DNA of 64,000 bases from Sphingobium sp. WTD-1 (GTDB lineage Bacteria; Pseudomonadota; Alphaproteobacteria; Sphingomonadales; Sphingomonadaceae). Within the stretch, counting starts at the first letter, position 1; each line of letters begins with the position of its first letter. The notes under the pieces are model-generated. The model made no database searches and was not told the origin of the DNA. It saw nothing but the letters and a program-made list of their open reading frames with translations. Below are positions 7,522 to 16,680 of the stretch, piece after piece. The DNA is taken from positions 416,001 through 480,000 of the forward strand of contig NZ_CP119127.1 in assembly GCF_030128825.1 (NCBI RefSeq). The letters run 5' to 3'. The translations under genes were made by a program, and so were the position numbers.

Positions 7522-8528
7522 TATCGGCTTGCCCGATGAACTGGCTTCGGGTCGATCCGTTCGATGCGCACCAGCTTGCTGGTTTTCTTGTCCCCAAGCC
7601 TCAGTTCCGCTGCGCTGAAAAGGCGATCGACGATCATGAAGTGCCCCTGCACGCGGTAATTAACGAGCTCGGCCGATCCTGACGCACCCGTGACAAAAAG
7701 CGGTGGCATTTCTCCGGTCGCGATGTCCGAGGGAAACTCGATCAAGACCTGACGGCCATCGTCAAACGCACGCAGCGGGCGCCAGGCAGGCAGATCCCCT
7801 TTTATCTGGTAATGGAAGTTCAGGGATGCCAGATCCAACCCCGTCGCGACCGGCGCATTGCGGCTTTCCTGCGCCGCTGCAGCTTTCAATGCGAACAGCG
7901 CATCCTGTGGATAAGTCCAGGACACCGATGCCATGTAGGTCGATGGCGTCCCGTTCAGTTCGAGATGGTAGGTGCGTCTGTTCGTGTTGATGATGAGGTT
8001 GGTGGCGATATCGCCTCTCGTCGGCTTCACCAGCACATGAACGCGCAGCGAGGAGCCACTCCCGCTCACCGTATCGCCGATGATCCAGCGTACAGTGTCG
8101 CCGACGGCGATCGGACCGGCGCCTACAAGTTCCTCGCCTTCCTGTAGCATGATGTCGGTAACTTGCCCGGGCGCAGCATAGACCTGATAGAGCGCGCCAG
8201 CTGCGAATGCATAGCGCTGCATAGCATTCACATAATCGCCCTGGCTGGGCTGGATACGAGCCGCTGTGTTGGCTGATTTCACATCCCGCTGAGGCGCAGC
8301 CGGAAGCGTCCGGACGACATGCGGCACAGGCTTGAGCTGCCCCGGCAGTGGCATGGGCACCGGAAGTGGCACGACTTTGATTGTGGCGTTGCTGGAGGAG
8401 CGCTTTGCCGCTGCCATTTCTCCGCTGTCCTGCGCATATGCGGGCGCCATCGACAGAGACGCGACCATGAACGCGACCAGCAAGGGGACGGCACCGCCGG
8501 CAACCAGGGAGGGGCGAGGCTTTGTCAC
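7521..8528 (-). CDS. trbG: P-type conjugative transfer protein TrbG (VirB9-like)
   Basis: A 335-residue periplasmic/outer-membrane core-complex subunit. The N-terminus is a signal peptide (residues 1 to about 32, ending PAYAQ). The C-terminal VirB9/TrbG/CagX domain is seen in FHYQIKGDLPAWRPLRAFDDG and in the ending with MIVDRLFSAAELRLG. The GTG at 8528 forms a GTGA overlap with the trbF stop; upstream in-frame codons belong to trbF in another frame. It pairs with TrbI and probably TrbH-like lipoproteins, although no trbH is present in this operon. Confidence 0.94.
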   Translation of the reverse strand: MTKPRPSLVAGGAVPLLVAFMVASLSMAPAYAQDSGEMAAAKRSSSNATIKVVPLPVPMPLPGQLKPVPHVVRTLPAAPQRDVKSANTAARIQPSQGDYVNAMQRYAFAAGALYQVYAAPGQVTDIMLQEGEELVGAGPIAVGDTVRWIIGDTVSGSGSSLRVHVLVKPTRGDIATNLIINTNRRTYHLELNGTPSTYMASVSWTYPQDALFALKAAAAQESRNAPVATGLDLASLNFHYQIKGDLPAWRPLRAFDDGRQVLIEFPSDIATGEMPPLFVTGASGSAELVNYRVQGHFMIVDRLFSAAELRLGDKKTSKLVRIERIDPKPVHRASR

Positions 8529-9208
8529 TGTCCGAACTCCTTTGACCAGTTGAGGGCATCGACGAAGATTCCGAGCGGGTTTCTGGTGAGGACGTCCTCG
8601 GATTGAGGAGGCTGGAGCGCCACGGTCAGGATTGCCGACCATCGGCTGGTGTCGCTCAATATGCCCTGCTCATAGCGTCGTTCGACCCAGGCGATCCTGA
8701 AGCTGTCATCCGAGGCGCGGATGACGCTCGATATCTCGACTGCCACCTGAATTCGCCCGACCTTGGTGAAAGGATCATCGCGCCGCACATATTCGCTCAG
8801 TGCTGCCGCCCCCCTGTCGGTCGTGAAGTCATAGGCGCGCAGCCAGTTCTGACGCAGGATGATGGGATCCGTCGGCAGGCTCCTGACCTGCTCGACAAAG
8901 CGGGCGAGATGAAAGGCGATCTGGGGATCCGTCGGGCGATAGTCGCGCGTTGCGGGTGCCACCGCCTGCGCCTGCCCAAGCTTGTCGACCTCGACGATCC
9001 AGGGCGTCACGGTTCCGCGCGCCATTTGCCACAGCAGCCCGATGCTCATCGTCGTGGAGAGAGCCAGGCTGGCGAAGAATGCCAGGCGCCAGTTGCGCGC
9101 CTGCACGCGTGACGAACCAATCCGGTCATCCCAGACTTGAGCGGCCCGTTGATATGGGGTCACTGCTTCGGGCGACTTTCCATAATGGACCGATGTTCGC
9201 TGGAACAT
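8525..9208 (-). CDS. trbF: Conjugal transfer protein TrbF (VirB8-like)
   Basis: A 227-residue inner-membrane assembly factor of the mating pore. A cytoplasmic N-terminus is followed by one transmembrane helix (residues about 39-60, LAFFASLALSTTMSIGLLWQ) and a periplasmic VirB8/TrbF domain (TPWIVEVDKLGQAQAV... NWLRAYDFTTDRG... WSAILTVALQPP). The ATG at 9208 was chosen with GAAAGGAAC upstream; an open frame to 9253 adds an unlikely leader. It lies four bases after the trbL stop and overlaps trbG. Confidence 0.94.
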   Translation of the reverse strand: MFQRTSVHYGKSPEAVTPYQRAAQVWDDRIGSSRVQARNWRLAFFASLALSTTMSIGLLWQMARGTVTPWIVEVDKLGQAQAVAPATRDYRPTDPQIAFHLARFVEQVRSLPTDPIILRQNWLRAYDFTTDRGAAALSEYVRRDDPFTKVGRIQVAVEISSVIRASDDSFRIAWVERRYEQGILSDTSRWSAILTVALQPPQSEDVLTRNPLGIFVDALNWSKEFGQ

Positions 9209-9212
9209 GATG

Positions 9213-10502
9213 TCAGTTCCTTTCGCTGATATCCGGGCCGGCGCCGCCACCATGGCTGTCGCCGCTTTTGAGCGTCTGGCTGGCGACGGTGGCGCCGTGG
9301 CTGATCATCTGGCGTCGCTTCATAGCCATCGCCCAATGCGGCACATGGCCAGCGCCATCCTGGGCGATCGCGCCTGAAGACTGTCCTGTGGCGCCTGAAC
9401 GCCCTTGTGCAAAACCATCCTTGAGACCAGCGGCGCTGTTGCGCAGCGGCGAGGCAAGCGATGCCGCAGCGCTCTTTGCGACCTCTGCCAGACCACCGCC
9501 CACCGCGGACGCACCGGATTTCCCACTGGCGCCAGCTGAATAGGCCCGTGTTGCAGCGCCAGCGATCCGGGCGCCGCTCGCTGCCGCGCTGCCTGCCGCG
9601 CTTCCGATGGCGCCGGCTGCCAGCCTTCCACCCGCGCCGCCAGCTGCCAGGGTCGCCGCCGCTGCGACCGCCGTACCCGCTGCGCTCCCGGCGCCAAGCT
9701 GCGGACCGCCCGAGACGATCCCATTGGCTATGCCGGGACCGAAAATGCCGAGCCCCAAGAGCGTCAGTGCAGCAAGGGCTATCGACATCACCTGAGCCAG
9801 GTTCGGTTCGGCGGGGATGCCAGCGGTCGTAAAGCGTGCGAACAAGCTCGTTCCGATCCCGGTTATCACCGCAAGGACAAGCAGTTTGATCCCGGACGAG
9901 ATCACATGCGCGAGCACGCGCTCGGCCATGAACGCAGTTCGACCAAAGAAGGCGAAGGGGAGCAGGACAAAGCCCGCGAGCGTCACCAGCTTGAACTCCA
10001 CGATCGTCACGAAAATCTGGATCGCGAGGATGAAGAAGGCGAGCACGACGATCAGCCAGGCAAGGAGCAGGATCATGATCTGGACGAAGTTGGTGAAGAG
10101 ACCGACCGGACCCAACAGGTCAGCCGTCGCATCGAGCAGCGGCGCGCCGGCATCGAGGCCAGTGGCGGCGACCGTACCGGGTCTCAGAAAATCGCCGATA
10201 GCCAGTCCGCTTCCCGAAGCCTTGAGCCCTAATCCCGCAAAACTCTGGAACAGGATCGTCGCAAGCGTTGAGAAATTGCCGATGATGAAGGCGAACAGAC
10301 CGATATAGAGCGTCTTTCGGACAAGACGCTGGAGGATATCCTCGTCGGCGCCCCAAGCCCAGAACAGGGCTGCAAGCGTCACATCGATGGCGATGAGACT
10401 CGAGGAGAGGAAGCCGACCTCACCACCCAGCAAGCCGAAACCGCTATCGATATAGGTGGTGAAGACGAGGAGGAACTCGTCGATGACGTCTGTGTCAGTC
10501 AT
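9213..10502 (-). CDS. trbL: P-type conjugative transfer protein TrbL (VirB6-like)
   Basis: A 429-residue polytopic inner-membrane channel component. Several hydrophobic helices fill residues 15-300 (for example FIIGNFSTLATILF and IMILLLAWLIVVLAFFILAI). They are followed by a long Ala/Gly/Ser-rich low-complexity region and a polar tail with GHVPHWAMAMKRR, the usual TrbL architecture. The ATG at 10502 overlaps the end of the trbK-like gene as ATGA. The Ala/Gly stretch produces many spurious open frames on both strands. Confidence 0.94.
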   Translation of the reverse strand: MTDTDVIDEFLLVFTTYIDSGFGLLGGEVGFLSSSLIAIDVTLAALFWAWGADEDILQRLVRKTLYIGLFAFIIGNFSTLATILFQSFAGLGLKASGSGLAIGDFLRPGTVAATGLDAGAPLLDATADLLGPVGLFTNFVQIMILLLAWLIVVLAFFILAIQIFVTIVEFKLVTLAGFVLLPFAFFGRTAFMAERVLAHVISSGIKLLVLAVITGIGTSLFARFTTAGIPAEPNLAQVMSIALAALTLLGLGIFGPGIANGIVSGGPQLGAGSAAGTAVAAAATLAAGGAGGRLAAGAIGSAAGSAAASGARIAGAATRAYSAGASGKSGASAVGGGLAEVAKSAAASLASPLRNSAAGLKDGFAQGRSGATGQSSGAIAQDGAGHVPHWAMAMKRRQMISHGATVASQTLKSGDSHGGGAGPDISERN

Positions 10503-10741
10503 GGCTGACGATCCGACGCAAAGAAGCGGCGTCGCCTCTCTTCCCAGATCGCCAGGCATGCCGCGTCCGGCTGCGCGACCGTGCGGCACTGGGGCGGGAT
10601 AGGCGCGGCAGGAGGATTGGCCTCCTGTGGACGGACCGTGGCTGATGGTTCGGCCGCTCGTTCGCGCGCCATGATCATTGTCAGCACAACGATCATTCCC
10701 GCAGCAGCGCAGCATAATATGGCAATGCCCGGCCGCCGCAT
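10499..10741 (-). CDS. Putative entry-exclusion protein TrbK-alt
   Basis: An 80-residue protein between trbJ and trbL, the usual site of the entry-exclusion gene trbK. It has one N-terminal hydrophobic segment (IAILCCAAAGMIVVLTMIM), then a Pro/Ala linker and a short conserved-looking C-terminus with two cysteines (QCRTVAQPDAACLAIWEERRR). This matches the TrbK-alt type of alphaproteobacterial Trb operons rather than the RP4 TrbK lipoprotein. The start is one base after trbJ; the stop overlaps trbL. Exclusion function is inferred from position. Confidence 0.8.
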   Translation of the reverse strand: MRRPGIAILCCAAAGMIVVLTMIMARERAAEPSATVRPQEANPPAAPIPPQCRTVAQPDAACLAIWEERRRRFFASDRQP

Positions 10742-10742
10742 G

Positions 10743-11429
10743 TCAATTGCCTCGGAACCGACGGAAACGCTCGCGCGACTCCGCTTCGACCGCCGCCTGC
10801 TGCGCGGCCGCCAGCGCCTGAGCCCGGCCTTGTGCCGCAGATATTGCCGTCAGATCGGCAAGCTGCTGAGCCTGGAGCGCCAACATCTGGTTTCCCGCTT
10901 GCGCGACCTGCAAGGCACCGGTTGCTGATTGGCTCGCCCCCATCAAGCGCTCCATGCTCGACTGCGCGCCATCAAGATTGCCGACCACGCCGGCCTGTAC
11001 GCGCATGGCATCCTGCAACGCGTCGACGCTATCGTGCCAGCGGGCGTCGGCATTCGCGACCATCTGGGCAGCATCGCCGCGCAGCACGGCGCCCGAGTAG
11101 CGGGTTGCAAAGACATTCTGGACGTCCTGCACATCATAGGCGATGCGCTGCGCACTCGCGAGCAGGCGACGGGTCTGGCCTATTTGTGCCTGGAGTGTCG
11201 ACAATGTCGAAAGCGGAAGGCTCGTCAGATTCTTTGCCTCATTGAGAAGCGATGTGGCCTGGTTCTGGATCTGCTGAATCTGATTGTTGATCTGCTGGAG
11301 TGCCCGGGACGCCTGCAGGACGTTGGAGGCATAGTTGGTCGGATCATAGACCACTAGAGCTTGCGCAGCCGGCGGGATCATGATTGCCATCGGCGCCATC
11401 AAAGCGATCAGGACAAAGCGCTTCTTCAT
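10743..11429 (-). CDS. trbJ: P-type conjugative transfer protein TrbJ (VirB5-like)
   Basis: A 228-residue secreted protein with a signal peptide (residues 1-24, ending AAQA) and a Gln/Ala/Leu-rich, largely coiled-coil body (QQINNQIQQIQNQATSLLNEA... YDVQDVQNVFATRYSG). TrbJ is thought to be a minor pilus or adhesion component. The ATG at 11429 overlaps the trbE stop as ATGA. The C-terminus (ESRERFRRFRGN) lies one base from the trbK-like start. Confidence 0.94.
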   Translation of the reverse strand: MKKRFVLIALMAPMAIMIPPAAQALVVYDPTNYASNVLQASRALQQINNQIQQIQNQATSLLNEAKNLTSLPLSTLSTLQAQIGQTRRLLASAQRIAYDVQDVQNVFATRYSGAVLRGDAAQMVANADARWHDSVDALQDAMRVQAGVVGNLDGAQSSMERLMGASQSATGALQVAQAGNQMLALQAQQLADLTAISAAQGRAQALAAAQQAAVEAESRERFRRFRGN

Positions 11430-13912
11430 TGGGAAAGCTCCTCGACATGGGGAAGGATCTGCGGCTCAGGATCCACCGGTGGCGCGATATCGATGTGCGC
11501 GAGAAGGTCTGCCGCCCAGTCCAGGCCCCTTTGTGTCAGCCATCTGGAGGCAAACTGCTCCCGTCCGACCAGATCGAGGATGTCGCTGATCGAGCGATGA
11601 TCCTGCTTGGAAGAGACGGCGGTGAAGGCGAGCGCGACCTCACCCAGACCGAGCTCGAACAGGCGATTGCCGCGCCGGGACTGGCAATAATAGTCGCGCT
11701 TGGGCGTCGCCCTGCTCAATATCTCGATCTGGCGATCATTGAGGCCGAAGCGAGAATATATCTGCGTGATCTGCGGCTCTAGGGCGCGCTCATTGGGCAG
11801 GAAGATACGGGTTGGGCAGCTCTCGATAATGGCCGGCGCAATCGCGGAGCCATCAATGTCCGAAAGACTCTGGGTGGCAAACACCACGCTCGCATTCTTC
11901 TTGCGCAAGGTCTTGAGCCATTCGCGCAGTTGCTCGGCAAATTGCGGATGATCGAGCACCAGCCAGCCTTCATCGATCAGGATGAGGGTCGGACGACCAT
12001 CGAGATGTGCTTCGATTTTGTGGAAAAGATAGGCCAGCACGGGCGCTGCGGCAGAGGAGCCGACCAGACCTTCGATCTCGAAAGCCTGGACCGATGCCGA
12101 TCCCAGATTTTCGCTTTCTCCATCGAGATAATTGCCCCAGGAGCCTCCCTCGCAATAGGGGATCAGAGCTTGTTTGAGGCGCTGTGTCTGCAGGAGCGCT
12201 GCCAGACCCGACAGCGTGCGCTCGGCGATCGGGGCCGATGCCAGCGAATTGAGCGCCGTCCAGAGATGATCCTTGTCGGCCGGATCGAGCGCAATGCCTT
12301 CCGTTCCAAGAAGAGCAGCAATCCATTGCGCAGCCCAGCTTCGTTCAGCCGGCTGGTCGATCCGAGCCAGTGGCTGAAGTGCAATCCTTGGGCTGGCGTC
12401 CTGACCTGCATCGATCTGGCCCCCTAGATCGCACCAGTCTCCGCCCATTGCTAAGATGGCGGCGCGGATCGACCCGCCAAAATCGAAGGCGAATATCTGG
12501 CTACCGGCATAGCGACGGAACTGCATGGCCATCATGGCGAGCAGTACCGATTTGCCTGCGCCGGTAGGGCCGATGACGAGGGTGTGCCCGACATCGCCAA
12601 CATGAAGTGAGAGGCGGAAGGGTGTGGATCCCTCGGTCTTGCCGTAGAGAAGCGCCGGACCATCGAGATGTTCGTCGCGCGCGGCGCCTGCCCACACCGC
12701 GGACAGCGGAATGAGGTGCGCAAGGTTGAGCGTGGTTATGGGAGGCTTGCGGACATTGGCGTAAACCTGGCCAGGCAGGCCACCCAGCCATGCCTCGACG
12801 GCGTTGACGCGCTCGATCGAACAAGTGAAGTCACGCCCCTGGATCACCTTTTCCACCAGCCGCAGCTTGTGCGATGCCTCGGTCGGATCACGGTCCCATA
12901 CCGTTACGCTCGCCGTTACATAGGCTATGCCAGCATGATCGGCGCCCAGCGCCTGGAGCGCCATGTCTGCGTCAGCGGCCTTGTTCGCAGCGTCGCTGTC
13001 GAGCAGGACAGACTGCTCGTTCGTCATCACCTCCTTGAGGATTGCGGCAAGAGACTTGCGCTTGGCAAACCATTGCCGCCGGATTCGGGTCAGCAATCTG
13101 GTCGCATCATTCTTGTCGAGCATGATCGCTCTGGTCGACCAGCGATAGGCAAAGGCCTGCGCGTTAAGCTCGTCCAGGAGACCGGGGAAGGTCGACGTCG
13201 GAAAACCGGTGATGGTGAGGGTGCGCAGATAATGGTCGCCAAGGCGCGGCTCGAAACCGCCGGACAGGCCCTCATCGGCAAGAAGCGCATCGATATAGGC
13301 CGGTGTTTCGGGAACGCGAACCCGCTGGTGCCGGGTCGAAATGCAGCTGTGGAGGAAAGTCAGCGTCTCGCCATCGTCGAGCCATCGCGCTTCAGGCATG
13401 AAGCCGTCGAGCAGATGGATCAGCCGATCTGTCCGGTCGGCAAAATTTCGCAGGTGGGTCAGTGGGTCGAGTGCGCCTTTCACTTGCCCTTCGTAAAGCC
13501 AGGATTCCGCCCTCGAGATTTCCTCGGCCGGCGGCAGCCAGAGCAGGGTCAGATAATAGAAGCTCTCGAAATGGACGCCGGCCTCGCGAAACTGCGCGCG
13601 GCGCTCCATGTCCACCAGAGCCGATGCCCGGTCGCAGAACAGGCCTTGGGGATAGGCTTGCGCGGGCAGACGCTGCGCTTCCACGAACACAGCCCAGCCT
13701 GATCCCAGACGTCGCAGCGCATTGTTGATGCGCGCCGCGACGGCAACAAGTTCTGCGGGCGTCGAGCTGTCGAGATCCGGGCCCCGGAACCTGGCCGTAC
13801 GCTGGAACGACCCATCCTTGTTGAGGACGATGCCCGGTGCCGCCAGCACCGCCCAGGGCAGGAAGTCTGCCAGGCAGGCCGACGTCGATCGATATTCCCG
13901 CAATGACATCAT
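11426..13912 (-). CDS. trbE: Conjugal transfer ATPase TrbE (VirB4-like)
   Basis: An 828-residue AAA ATPase that energises pilus assembly. It has an N-terminal CagE/TrbE/VirB4 domain, Walker A GPTGAGKS in the middle third and Walker B-type TLILIDEGW with the following VFATQSLSDI. Length is typical. ATG codons at 13912 and 13909 are both possible; the first gives an ATGA overlap with trbD. Upstream in-frame sequence lies within trbD and was excluded. Confidence 0.96.
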   Translation of the reverse strand: MMSLREYRSTSACLADFLPWAVLAAPGIVLNKDGSFQRTARFRGPDLDSSTPAELVAVAARINNALRRLGSGWAVFVEAQRLPAQAYPQGLFCDRASALVDMERRAQFREAGVHFESFYYLTLLWLPPAEEISRAESWLYEGQVKGALDPLTHLRNFADRTDRLIHLLDGFMPEARWLDDGETLTFLHSCISTRHQRVRVPETPAYIDALLADEGLSGGFEPRLGDHYLRTLTITGFPTSTFPGLLDELNAQAFAYRWSTRAIMLDKNDATRLLTRIRRQWFAKRKSLAAILKEVMTNEQSVLLDSDAANKAADADMALQALGADHAGIAYVTASVTVWDRDPTEASHKLRLVEKVIQGRDFTCSIERVNAVEAWLGGLPGQVYANVRKPPITTLNLAHLIPLSAVWAGAARDEHLDGPALLYGKTEGSTPFRLSLHVGDVGHTLVIGPTGAGKSVLLAMMAMQFRRYAGSQIFAFDFGGSIRAAILAMGGDWCDLGGQIDAGQDASPRIALQPLARIDQPAERSWAAQWIAALLGTEGIALDPADKDHLWTALNSLASAPIAERTLSGLAALLQTQRLKQALIPYCEGGSWGNYLDGESENLGSASVQAFEIEGLVGSSAAAPVLAYLFHKIEAHLDGRPTLILIDEGWLVLDHPQFAEQLREWLKTLRKKNASVVFATQSLSDIDGSAIAPAIIESCPTRIFLPNERALEPQITQIYSRFGLNDRQIEILSRATPKRDYYCQSRRGNRLFELGLGEVALAFTAVSSKQDHRSISDILDLVGREQFASRWLTQRGLDWAADLLAHIDIAPPVDPEPQILPHVEELSQ

Positions 13913-14178
13913 GGCTGCATCCATCCGGGATATTTGAGATGGCGGCGGGCCACATCCACGAACTGTGCGTCGTTGCGCGTGGCCCAGACGGCGAGGAAAT
14001 GGGCGATGGCCCACAGGGCGAGGCCCAATATCCAGAGCCGAAGACCAAGTCCGACCGCACCTGCCAGCGTACCATTGACGATCGCCAGCGAGCGCGGCGC
14101 CCCGCCCAGCAATATCGGTTCGCCCAGCGCCCGATAGACAGGCGCATGGAAGCCGGGCGTGGTGTCATGGTCCTGCAT
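13909..14178 (-). CDS. trbD: Conjugal transfer protein TrbD (VirB3-like)
   Basis: An 89-residue inner-membrane protein. It has an N-terminal polar segment (FHAPVYRALGEPILLGGAPR), typical of TrbD/VirB3, then two closely spaced hydrophobic helices (residues about 36-70) and a short cytoplasmic tail. VirB3-type proteins work together with the VirB4 ATPase encoded next. The start at 14178 shares one base with the trbC stop (TGATG), which decides it against the longer open frame to 14538. Confidence 0.93.
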   Translation of the reverse strand: MQDHDTTPGFHAPVYRALGEPILLGGAPRSLAIVNGTLAGAVGLGLRLWILGLALWAIAHFLAVWATRNDAQFVDVARRHLKYPGWMQP

Positions 14179-14513
14179 CAGATGAGCGCCCCGCCGCCGA
14201 AGCTGAAGAAGGACAGGAAGAAGCTCGATGCTGCAAAGGCGATCGAGAGGCCGAAGACGATCTGGATCAACCGCCTGAAGCCACCCGATGTGTCGCCAAA
14301 GGCAAGGCTGAGCCCCGTGACGATGATGACGATGACCGCGATGATCTTGGCAACCGGCCCTTCGATCGACTCGAGGATCGACTGGAGCGGTGCCTCCCAT
14401 GGCATGGACGAGCCGCTGGCATTTGCTGGCGCCGCTATCAGCATCAAGGCGATGCAGGCTGCGGTGGGCATGGCACGCATCCGCGAGGCGCAGCGATTGA
14501 GGAAATGGGTCAT
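14178..14513 (-). CDS. trbC: Major pilin TrbC (VirB2-like)
   Basis: A 111-residue prepilin. A signal peptide (residues 1 to about 32, ending PANAS) is followed by two hydrophobic helices (AKIIAVIVIIVTGLSLAFG and LIQIVFGLSIAFAASSFFLSF) separated by a short polar loop, the VirB2/TrbC layout. The mature protein would polymerise into the conjugative pilus. The start overlaps the trbB stop as ATGA. Confidence 0.94.
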   Translation of the reverse strand: MTHFLNRCASRMRAMPTAACIALMLIAAPANASGSSMPWEAPLQSILESIEGPVAKIIAVIVIIVTGLSLAFGDTSGGFRRLIQIVFGLSIAFAASSFFLSFFSFGGGALI

Positions 14514-15496
14514 GAATCTTCTCCTGAGCTGGAGGCATGGGAAATCAGGCGATAATTGCCGGTCGCGGAATCAAGGCCTGTCACCCAAGCCAGTTCGGTG
14601 AGGCGTCGGCCCTGGGCATTGCGATCAAGGACCGCGATGAGATTGACGGTTTCTGCGATGAGTGCGCTGGGCACCGTCGCGACCGCTTCCTGGATCAGCT
14701 GTTCGAGCCGGCGGAGCGCGCCGAGGGCGGAACCGGCATGAAGCGTCGCGATGCCGCCGGGATGGCCGGTTCCCCAGGCCTTGAGCAGATCGAGCGCCTC
14801 TGCCCCGCGTACTTCGCCAATCGGGATGCGGTCAGGGCGCAGACGCAAGGCCGAGCGCACCAGATCCTGCAGCGATGCTATGCCATCCCTCGTCCGCATG
14901 GCGACCAGATTGGGCGAGGCACATTGCAGCTCACGCATATCCTCGATGAGGACGACCCGATGCGGCGACTTGGCGATTTCGGCGAGAAGGGCATTGGCCA
15001 GCGTCGTCTTGCCCGACCCCGTGCCGCCCGCGATGATGATATTGGCACGGTCGGCAACAGCACGCCGCAGCACTGTCGCCTGTTCATGCGTGATCACCTG
15101 CGCTGCGACATAGTCGTCGATCGTGAAGATCGCGGTCGCTGGCTTGCGAATGGCGAAGGTCGGCGCCCTGACAATCGGTGGGAGCAGCCCCTCGAACCGC
15201 TCTCCCGTTATCGGCAACTCTGCCGACACGCGCGGCGATCCTGAATGTGCGTCCACGCCGACATGATGGGCGATGAGGCGAATGATGCGTTCTGCATCCT
15301 CTTGTGCCAGCCTGATGGCGCTGTCGTACATGCCCTCGCCCAGCCGATCTACCCAGAGGTGACCGTCCGGATTGAGCATGACCTCGACGACGGCCGGATC
15401 CTGGAGCCACCGCCCGATATGAGGCCCCAAGGCTGTCTGCAGCATGCGCGCGCTGCGCTGGGGCTTTCTGACAGCTATCGTCGCGGTCTCAGACAT
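14510..15496 (-). CDS. trbB: P-type conjugative transfer ATPase TrbB (VirB11-like)
   Basis: A 328-residue hexameric secretion ATPase. It has an N-terminal domain with RWLQDPAVVEVMLNPDG, Walker A GGTGSGKTT, an Asp box (VVLIEDMRELQC) and Walker B/His box (RPDRIPIGEVRGAEALDLL, GGIATLHAGSA). It opens the operon. The ATG at 15496 was preferred over 15508 because GGGAAAAA sits just before it. Upstream there is neither traG nor a relaxase gene but 230 non-coding bases and then the DUF6961/SRAP genes. Confidence 0.95.
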   Translation of the reverse strand: MSETATIAVRKPQRSARMLQTALGPHIGRWLQDPAVVEVMLNPDGHLWVDRLGEGMYDSAIRLAQEDAERIIRLIAHHVGVDAHSGSPRVSAELPITGERFEGLLPPIVRAPTFAIRKPATAIFTIDDYVAAQVITHEQATVLRRAVADRANIIIAGGTGSGKTTLANALLAEIAKSPHRVVLIEDMRELQCASPNLVAMRTRDGIASLQDLVRSALRLRPDRIPIGEVRGAEALDLLKAWGTGHPGGIATLHAGSALGALRRLEQLIQEAVATVPSALIAETVNLIAVLDRNAQGRRLTELAWVTGLDSATGNYRLISHASSSGEDS

Positions 15497-15727
15497 GCTT
15501 TTTCCCATCTGATGGCGATGCCGGATCGCCGATGGGATGATTAAGAGACGCAGAAAATGGCGGGTTTCAACAGATGTCTGCGATCATGAAGCTGTGGCGA
15601 AGAAAGACAGGCGCTGGCGTAGGACGCTGATCGCACACGGCCAATATCGTCGACGATTCTTCGTGCCGGATCCATTGGCGGCAGTTGATACCGGTCCGGC
15701 GGCTGGCCCCAAATGCGGCCAATCATG

Positions 15728-15916
15728 TCACTGGATGGTGCCGCCAGCGGCAAGAGCGTCAAGGCAATCGGCGATCGCAAGCCAGCGCAGCACGCCAGCC
15801 TCATCCCCCGCAATGGCAAGGGCTTTCACGCGCCCTGCGATGAACTCCGCTGCTCCGGTGCCATATTGGCGGTCCACGGCGAGAGCCGCGGCCCACCGTT
15901 CCATCTCTCGGGTCAT
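15728..15916 (-). CDS. Small DUF6961-like protein
   Basis: A 62-residue protein (begins MTREMERWAAALAVDRQYG) with an Ala-rich helical pattern and a GDEAGVLRWLAIADCLDAL segment, as in the small DUF6961 proteins of sphingomonads, whose function is unknown. The start codon overlaps the stop of the SRAP gene as ATGA, making it the third gene of a leftward operon likely driven from the SOS boxes near 17.4 kb. The DUF number is recalled, not searched. Confidence 0.65.
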   Translation of the reverse strand: MTREMERWAAALAVDRQYGTGAAEFIAGRVKALAIAGDEAGVLRWLAIADCLDALAAGGTIQ

Positions 15917-16557
15917 AGGAGTGACGGTGCCTCGGCCACCGCCTTCTTCTTCACCCAGAGCTCGCTGGTGCGCGTCATCTCGATCAACGCATCGGGAAAG
16001 CAGCGGTCCTGAAAGGACACGGCGTCATCAAATGAGCCGTGAAGCCACCGCTCATAGTCTTCCGGCATGAGAAGCACCGGCATGCGATTATGCACAGGCC
16101 GGATGGCTTCGTTGCAATCGGTCATTACGCCCGAATAGACAGGCCCCCATTCATCGCTCACGCGCCAGAGCCCCGCCCATGCAAAGATTGGCTGTCCCTT
16201 CACATTGAACCAGGTCCGCGTCTTGGCGCCCTTTTGACCCTCCGCTTCGGCAAAGGCCGTCAGCGGGATGAGGCAGCGCCATTGCGGCTTGGCCGCCAGG
16301 CCTTTCCACATCGGCTTGGAGAGATCGGCGATATTGTTGACAGGCTTGGGCTTTGCCGTCGGGGCCATGCCCTTGAGGCGCAACGGGAAGCCCCAGGTCA
16401 TCGACTGCATGATGCGCTGCCCGGCTTCCTCCCGGATCACGAGGCCCGGCGTGCCGGGATAGACCTCGTCACCGGCATTGGACATGACCGGGTTGGCGAC
16501 GCCGAAATGGGCGGCCACCTCGGCAGCGCTCAGACGCTCGGTGTAGAGATTGCAGAT
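15913..16557 (-). CDS. SOS response-associated peptidase (SRAP, YedK/HMCES family), apparent ATC start
   Basis: A 214-residue SRAP protein; the family shields abasic sites in single-stranded DNA by cross-linking through Cys2. Expected features are present: N-terminal Cys-Asn-Leu-Tyr-Thr, the RCLIPLTAFAEAEGQKG segment with the active-site Glu, TWFNVKGQPIFAWAGLW, and the His of VHNRMPVLL. The conserved N-terminus is preceded by AGGAGGT and five bases, but the codon there is ATC, not ATG. The only conventional start in frame, GTG at 16518, would delete the catalytic Cys. The paralogue next door has ATG at the same place. Second gene of the operon. Confidence 0.85.
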   Translation of the reverse strand: MCNLYTERLSAAEVAAHFGVANPVMSNAGDEVYPGTPGLVIREEAGQRIMQSMTWGFPLRLKGMAPTAKPKPVNNIADLSKPMWKGLAAKPQWRCLIPLTAFAEAEGQKGAKTRTWFNVKGQPIFAWAGLWRVSDEWGPVYSGVMTDCNEAIRPVHNRMPVLLMPEDYERWLHGSFDDAVSFQDRCFPDALIEMTRTSELWVKKKAVAEAPSLL

Positions 16558-16680
16558 GGCTGACCTCCTGTTCGAACGAAGCGGCTGGAGCAGTTGGCGA
16601 TTCCAGCTTCATCCTATCATGGCGCGAAAGACGGGAAAGCCGCCTGTCTGGCAGGACAGCCGGCAAACTTCTCGACGCGG

